Source of the DNA: Muribaculaceae bacterium Isolate-036 (Harlan)
GTDB taxonomy: Bacteria; Bacteroidota; Bacteroidia; Bacteroidales; Muribaculaceae
Assembly (NCBI GenBank): GCA_003833075.1
Contig: RIAY01000018.1
Location: 1-59,079, forward strand
Direction of reading: 5' to 3'
DNA: 59,079 bases
Shown: one piece after another, positions 55,320 to 59,079 of the stretch
Layout: every line of letters begins with the position of its first letter
Numbering within the stretch: position 1 is the stretch's first letter
Notes under the pieces: model-generated
What the model was told of the DNA's origin: nothing
Seen by the model: the letters and a program-made list of their open reading frames with translations, nothing else
Databases searched by the model: none
Position numbers and translations under genes: made by a program

Positions 55320-55350
55320 CAAAGGTATGACATTTTTTTGAGATTGCAAA
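55320..55350 (-). promoter_or_regulatory. Promoter of the GntR-ABC cluster
   Basis: On the minus strand TTTG (55347-55350), a 19-base spacer and TACCTTTG (55320-55327) fit the Bacteroidales consensus. Confidence 0.75.
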
Positions 55351-55431
55351 AAAAATTGACAAAAAAATAAAAATTTCTCCCAAGTCCCTATATAATAATG
55401 GTTCGGTAAAATTTTAATTAAACTGGAACGT

Positions 55432-55560
55432 ATGGGCATCCATACCGAGAAGACATACCGCGAGGCATTCTCGAAGGAAGTAGACTGGGCAAAGATAGAC
55501 GAGGAGGCGATATTCAGGATATTCTCCAACCATTCACAACCGCGTAACAACCACTTTTAG
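55432..55560 (+). CDS. Short unidentified ORF (42 residues), possible gene remnant
   Basis: ATG at 55432 opens 42 codons with strongly coding-like composition: TEKTYREAFSKEVDWAK then IDEEAIFRIFSNHSQ, then TAG at 55558-55560. The first 33 residues look like an amphipathic helical start of a larger protein; the end looks out of frame. It is probably a broken gene left at an insertion site; no family is recognised. Confidence 0.4.
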   Translation: MGIHTEKTYREAFSKEVDWAKIDEEAIFRIFSNHSQPRNNHF

Positions 55561-55692
55561 ATATACACTCAAACGGTTTTGCATCTTAATATGGTTGTTA
55601 CATGGTTGTGGGTGGTTGGAGTTTTTATAAGCCGGTTGGCTTGAAGTTGGCAGCAAAATCAGAATCTATGCGTCTATGTCATCATTTTTGCG

Positions 55693-55700
55693 TATCTTTG
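55693..55700 (+). promoter_or_regulatory. Candidate -7 element for the TPR protein
   Basis: TATCTTTG fits TAnnTTTG, 19 bp before the chosen start. Another TTTTG lies close by but not at the -33 spacing. Confidence 0.4.
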
Positions 55701-55718
55701 CGCAAAACAACGCAAATA

Positions 55719-57458
55719 ATGGGCATTCTTATGTCATACTCTGAATCATTAAAGCATGTAATTCATATAATGTTAATATTGGGATTTAGTGCATTAATCC
55801 TGTCTTCTTGCCAATCTCAATCTACAGATACGAAATATCTTCTATCAATAGAGGAATTAAATGATTCCGTTCCTGAAAAAGTGTTGACCTTGCTTGATTC
55901 GATAAACCCGGAAGAATATAAGGATAATGAATCAAAAGCGTTATACGCTTTGATAAAGTCGCAGGCTTTAGACAAAACTTTAGTTGATGTCACCAACGAT
56001 TCCTTGATTTCCATCGCTAAAAACTATTATGAAGACTCATCAGATAAATATCATCTGATGAAAAGTGAGTATTATCATGGTCTTGTCAATATAAATGCAG
56101 GCAATTATGATAATGCAATAAAATCGCTTCTTAAAGCTTACGACCTTGGAGAAGAGACCAAAGACTATTACTGGCAAGGAATGGCTGCATCCAAAATAGC
56201 AGACATATTTATAAAGAATTATGATGGTTATGAATCACTCGCTTTTTCAAAAATTGCTTTAACTTGTTTGGAAAAGACTGGAAAAAAACGCTATATTGAT
56301 TATGCGTTATTGGATTTAGCTACGGCATATAATAACGTAGATTTTAGCGATTCCTGTATTATGACTGTCAATAAGATACATAGAGATAATGATAATTGGT
56401 TGAACTATGAAATTAATTTATTATTGGGAAATGCTTATATCCGGGAAGATAATTTTAAACAAGCAATAAATGTCTTAAAAGATAATGTCATTCCGTCAGG
56501 AAAGAATACAGAGAATATGGCATATCTTGCTCTTGCCTATCTCAGGAAGGGTGAGATAAACAAAGGGAAACAACTTATCGATTCAATCGGAGAAGATGAG
56601 AATTTGCTTTCTCATTATGTAAGATATGAATTGAGTGAAGAATTAAATAATGAAAATGAGGCATATTCATTGCTTAAAAATCTATTTGACAAATCTGATG
56701 ATGATTTTAAAAAACATTTGGATTCTAAACTCTCTGTTGCGCTTCTGAATTATCATGAAACTGAACAGGAATTAGCAAAATTGATTAAAGCCAAGACCAA
56801 ATTGCAGGTTATATTTATAATTACAGTCATTATCTTAATATTCTGCATTATAATCCTTATTATACTAAATAAATTCCAAAAGCAGAAGATAAAAATTAGA
56901 GATCTAAATGCCGCTGCAAAAGATCTAAACAATAAAATTCATTCAACAGACCAAAATAATTCTAAACTTGCAAAATCGGTTCAGTCCCTTCTTGCGTCCC
57001 AATTTGTAGGCTTAAATGAGATGTGTCAGGCATTATATGAAACTGAGAATGAAGAAAAAGGGAAAAAGCAAATCGCAAAAATGATGATTAACTTCATAAA
57101 CTCTTTATCTGGAAATAATGAATTGATACAGGAATTGGAAAGATTGGTGAATTATCATTATGATAATATATATGATTCTTTTAAATCTGATTTTAATGAT
57201 CTAAAAGAGATTGATTATCGGTTGTTTTTATACTCCATACTCGGTTTTGAAAACACTACTATAGCTCTTATATTTAACACTGAAATAAGATCAATTTATT
57301 CAAGAAGAGATAGATTAAAAATAAGAATCATCAGCTCATCATCTGCGAATAAAAATAAATACATAGCCTTTCTTTATCCGGATGGATTAAAAAAGTCTAT
57401 AACAGGGGATGTAGGGAAACCACAAAATCTATATAAGCCTAATATTAAATTCAAATGA
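55719..57458 (+). CDS. Membrane-anchored TPR protein with helix-turn-helix-like C-terminus
   Basis: About 579 residues from MGILMSYSES at 55719; an upstream open frame to 55602 lies before the -7 element and is rejected. A lipoprotein-like signal (ALILSSCQSQ) is followed by TPR-like repeats (YYHGLVNINAGNYDNAIKSLLKAYDLG), a transmembrane helix near residue 365 (FIITVIILIFCIIILIIL), a coiled coil, then a C-terminal domain ending in YSILGFENTTIALIFNTEIRSIYSRRDRLKIR, which resembles the LuxR-like HTH seen in many Bacteroidetes TPR regulators. The gene is visibly more AT-rich than its neighbours. Confidence 0.65.
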   Translation: MGILMSYSESLKHVIHIMLILGFSALILSSCQSQSTDTKYLLSIEELNDSVPEKVLTLLDSINPEEYKDNESKALYALIKSQALDKTLVDVTNDSLISIAKNYYEDSSDKYHLMKSEYYHGLVNINAGNYDNAIKSLLKAYDLGEETKDYYWQGMAASKIADIFIKNYDGYESLAFSKIALTCLEKTGKKRYIDYALLDLATAYNNVDFSDSCIMTVNKIHRDNDNWLNYEINLLLGNAYIREDNFKQAINVLKDNVIPSGKNTENMAYLALAYLRKGEINKGKQLIDSIGEDENLLSHYVRYELSEELNNENEAYSLLKNLFDKSDDDFKKHLDSKLSVALLNYHETEQELAKLIKAKTKLQVIFIITVIILIFCIIILIILNKFQKQKIKIRDLNAAAKDLNNKIHSTDQNNSKLAKSVQSLLASQFVGLNEMCQALYETENEEKGKKQIAKMMINFINSLSGNNELIQELERLVNYHYDNIYDSFKSDFNDLKEIDYRLFLYSILGFENTTIALIFNTEIRSIYSRRDRLKIRIISSSSANKNKYIAFLYPDGLKKSITGDVGKPQNLYKPNIKFK

Positions 57459-57802
57459 TCGATTTATCTGACGCAGCCTGATAAGGTGAAAGGTTATAGG
57501 GAATAGGTTAAAGGAAAGAATTGTCACGCCTCAACAATCATATTAAGGATTTCCCGCATCGCGGATCCCTCGCACCTTGCGGTGTTTCAGGTAGAACGCG
57601 GACAGGGCGGATGGCACGCGGATTCCTTGATATTCATAAAATTATACTCAAAAAGCTTATCGCAGAGTCATATGCCTTGCGGCTCTCCGTCGGCAGCCAT
57701 TGGCTGCCGAATCCGCTGTGGCTCAAATTCCGGATCTGGCTCAACTTGAAAAAATAAATCCGCGGTATCTGTCTCCGCGTGACACATCCACGATAATAAA
57801 GC
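57459..57802. other. Intergenic DNA with no convincing gene
   Basis: GC-rich patches alternate with AT-rich ones. A perfect 19-base palindrome (CGGCAGCCA-T-TGGCTGCCG, 57691-57709) is present. A 78-codon open frame at 57521-57757 lacks an ATG-based start and a recognisable product. Confidence 0.5.
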
Positions 57803-57826
57803 AAAGGCTCCCGTGAAGGAGCCTTT
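57803..57826. terminator. Terminator beside the transposase gene
   Basis: AAAGGCTCC (57803-57811) and GGAGCCTTT (57818-57826) form a 9-bp stem with short T/A runs on both sides, adjacent to the transposase stop. Confidence 0.7.
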
Positions 57827-57830
57827 GTTA

Positions 57831-59048
57831 TTAATCAGCAGTTTCCGACCTTTTCCAGCGGTCGGGCAGTAGATTTCTGTACTGTTCCAAAGGGGTTGTC
57901 GGACTCCATGAAGCGCACCTGTTCAATATGTCCGAGATGTATTCCATGACGTTTACACCATTCAGACGACATGACACGACCAGCGACAGGTACATGGCTG
58001 CCGTCTCGCCTCCCTTGTGAGATCCAAAGAAAAGCGAGTTGCGCCTTAGTAGCGACACAAGTCTTTGCATCCGCTCAATCAGGTTGTTATCAAGGTCATA
58101 GTCACCGCGGCTGAAGATGGCCGGGACCCATTCCCATTCGTTGAGGGCATACTTCACCGCTCCCATCAGGTCAGAGTCTGCGGGAACATGCGGATCTGTC
58201 TTTACCGCATTAAGTTTCTCCTCTATTCTTGCCAGTATGGGAGGGGCGTATTCCTCTCTCCACCGGAGATTATCGGCCACCGTCCAGCCGTCGCGTCCTA
58301 TCCGGTGACGGTGCTCCCGGTCATAGAGGAGATTGAACAGGCGCAGGATCTCGGCTGCTTTCGGGATTTCCTTTATATCGATGAACCGCCGCTTGATGTG
58401 TTGAAGACACGCGATTCTGTTGATTCCGTCATATTTCCCATCGCCGAGTTTTCGATATACAGGCATGGCATCGCTCTGGAATGTACCGTTATATCCTTCA
58501 ATGATTTCCTCGAAGACTTTCTCCGACCTTGATCCCCGGCTATAGAAGAAGTATGCCAGTCGGAGGTGATGCGCCACCAGATCCCATATATATCCTTTCT
58601 TGATTTTGAGTCCTTTGTCGTTTTTCTCTTCGACCCTTACCTTGTGAAACGTTTCGTCTCCGCTTATGTAGGAGTCTTCCAGCACTGCCTGCCGCAGACA
58701 CTCGTGCAGACGGCTGAAGACCGCTGTCGCTTTCGACAGAAGTCCGCCTATTGTTCCGCGCCCAATTCTGAAGTCATTGTCTGCAAGCCACGAAGCTATG
58801 CGGTTCATAGGCATCGAGTACATGTAGTGCATCTGGGCACAGAACGCGATAAAGCTTCCGTCGAAGTTGGAGTTCTGCAGGGGAGTGACCGGAGCTTTGC
58901 CGCTGATTATGGTTCCGTCCTTGCTGTAGAGGGCGACCCTATGTATTTCCTTTTTAAGTAGATGACAAAAATTTGAAAACATCAAATTTTGGGGTATAAG
59001 TCGAACGCATAAGTATGGTAAAAATCTCTTCCAGACCATACTTGACAA
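57831..59048 (-). CDS. IS66-family transposase (TnpC-like), edge of an insertion element
   Basis: About 370 residues from EIHRVALYSKDG onward resemble IS66 transposases: FIAFCAQMHYMYSMPMNRIASWLADND, ISGDETFHKVRV (a likely catalytic Asp region), FQSDAMPVYRKLGD, CLQHIKRRFIDI, and DYDLDNNLIERMQRLVSLLRRNSLFFGSHKGGETAAM, which carries the conserved ELxNNxxER-type end. The first 33 or so residues do not fit the family. In the region 58980-59079 another frame reads KHGRKAKSFVKYGLEEIF and then TYTPKFDVF, so either a frameshift splits the gene or the element entered another gene here. Confidence 0.8.
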   Translation of the reverse strand: MSSMVWKRFLPYLCVRLIPQNLMFSNFCHLLKKEIHRVALYSKDGTIISGKAPVTPLQNSNFDGSFIAFCAQMHYMYSMPMNRIASWLADNDFRIGRGTIGGLLSKATAVFSRLHECLRQAVLEDSYISGDETFHKVRVEEKNDKGLKIKKGYIWDLVAHHLRLAYFFYSRGSRSEKVFEEIIEGYNGTFQSDAMPVYRKLGDGKYDGINRIACLQHIKRRFIDIKEIPKAAEILRLFNLLYDREHRHRIGRDGWTVADNLRWREEYAPPILARIEEKLNAVKTDPHVPADSDLMGAVKYALNEWEWVPAIFSRGDYDLDNNLIERMQRLVSLLRRNSLFFGSHKGGETAAMYLSLVVSCRLNGVNVMEYISDILNRCASWSPTTPLEQYRNLLPDRWKRSETAD

Positions 59049-59079
59049 ACGACTTTGCCTTTCTTCCGTGTTTCAGAAT

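Noticed and set aside
57521..57757. 78-codon plus-strand frame between the TPR gene and the IS66 gene
   Set aside because: It begins at a non-ATG codon, has no family features, and covers a palindrome; coding is not supported.

Overview
The window looks like a chromosomal segment of a Bacteroidales bacterium, with Muribaculaceae as my best guess by inference. The signs are a SusC/SusD pair, repeated TTTG-N19-21-TAnnTTTG promoters, few obvious Shine-Dalgarno sites, many porin-like and OmpA-like barrels, a BioG-BioC fusion and the bioA-bioF order. Most of the window is ordinary core genome. The accessory parts are both edges, several intergenic repeats, and a low-GC gene near the right end.

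Layout. 1-7.4 kb: the tail of an unidentified gene, then (minus strand) susD, susC and a three-domain calcineurin-like phosphoesterase. 7.4-11 kb: an MFS transporter, a TlpA-like lipoprotein with an early in-frame stop, and a mannitol/fructuronate dehydrogenase, together resembling a sugar-acid or polyol uptake and reduction unit. 11-18 kb: tRNA-Leu, then an RND multidrug efflux operon read on the minus strand as TetR, TolC, membrane-fusion protein, RND pump and a small PII-like protein. 18-20.7 kb: the divergent threonine-degradation pair tdh and kbl, next to a roughly 190-bp MITE-like palindrome. 20.7-27 kb: a porin, tRNA-His, and a DUF4301-lipoprotein-hydrolase operon. 27-32 kb: a large outer-membrane barrel and relA, converging with one base between them. 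32-37 kb: dTDP-rhamnose genes rfbC, rfbB and rfbA, split by a xylulokinase. 37-40.7 kb: biotin genes bioA, bioF and the bioG-bioC fusion. 40.8-47 kb: priA, two tandem small barrels, a SufT-like protein, LpxH, a promoter-terminator cassette that may be a small RNA, a nitroreductase and a small helical protein. 47-55.4 kb: a nine-gene minus-strand cluster with a GntR regulator, two ABC systems, a 33-residue membrane peptide, a membrane-fusion protein and a TolC protein. 55.4-59 kb: AT-rich accessory DNA with a TPR membrane protein, then an IS66-type transposase running to the edge.

The most unusual points are: the PII-like protein at the end of the RND operon, with a G-rich tandem repeat before it; the 33-residue membrane peptide and the triple ACTAA repeat in the GntR-ABC cluster; the promoter-terminator cassette at 45.9 kb with competing pairings; two families of short intergenic palindromes; and the in-frame TGA in the TlpA-like gene. 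All family assignments come from reading the translated sequences. No database search was run and base composition was judged by eye.
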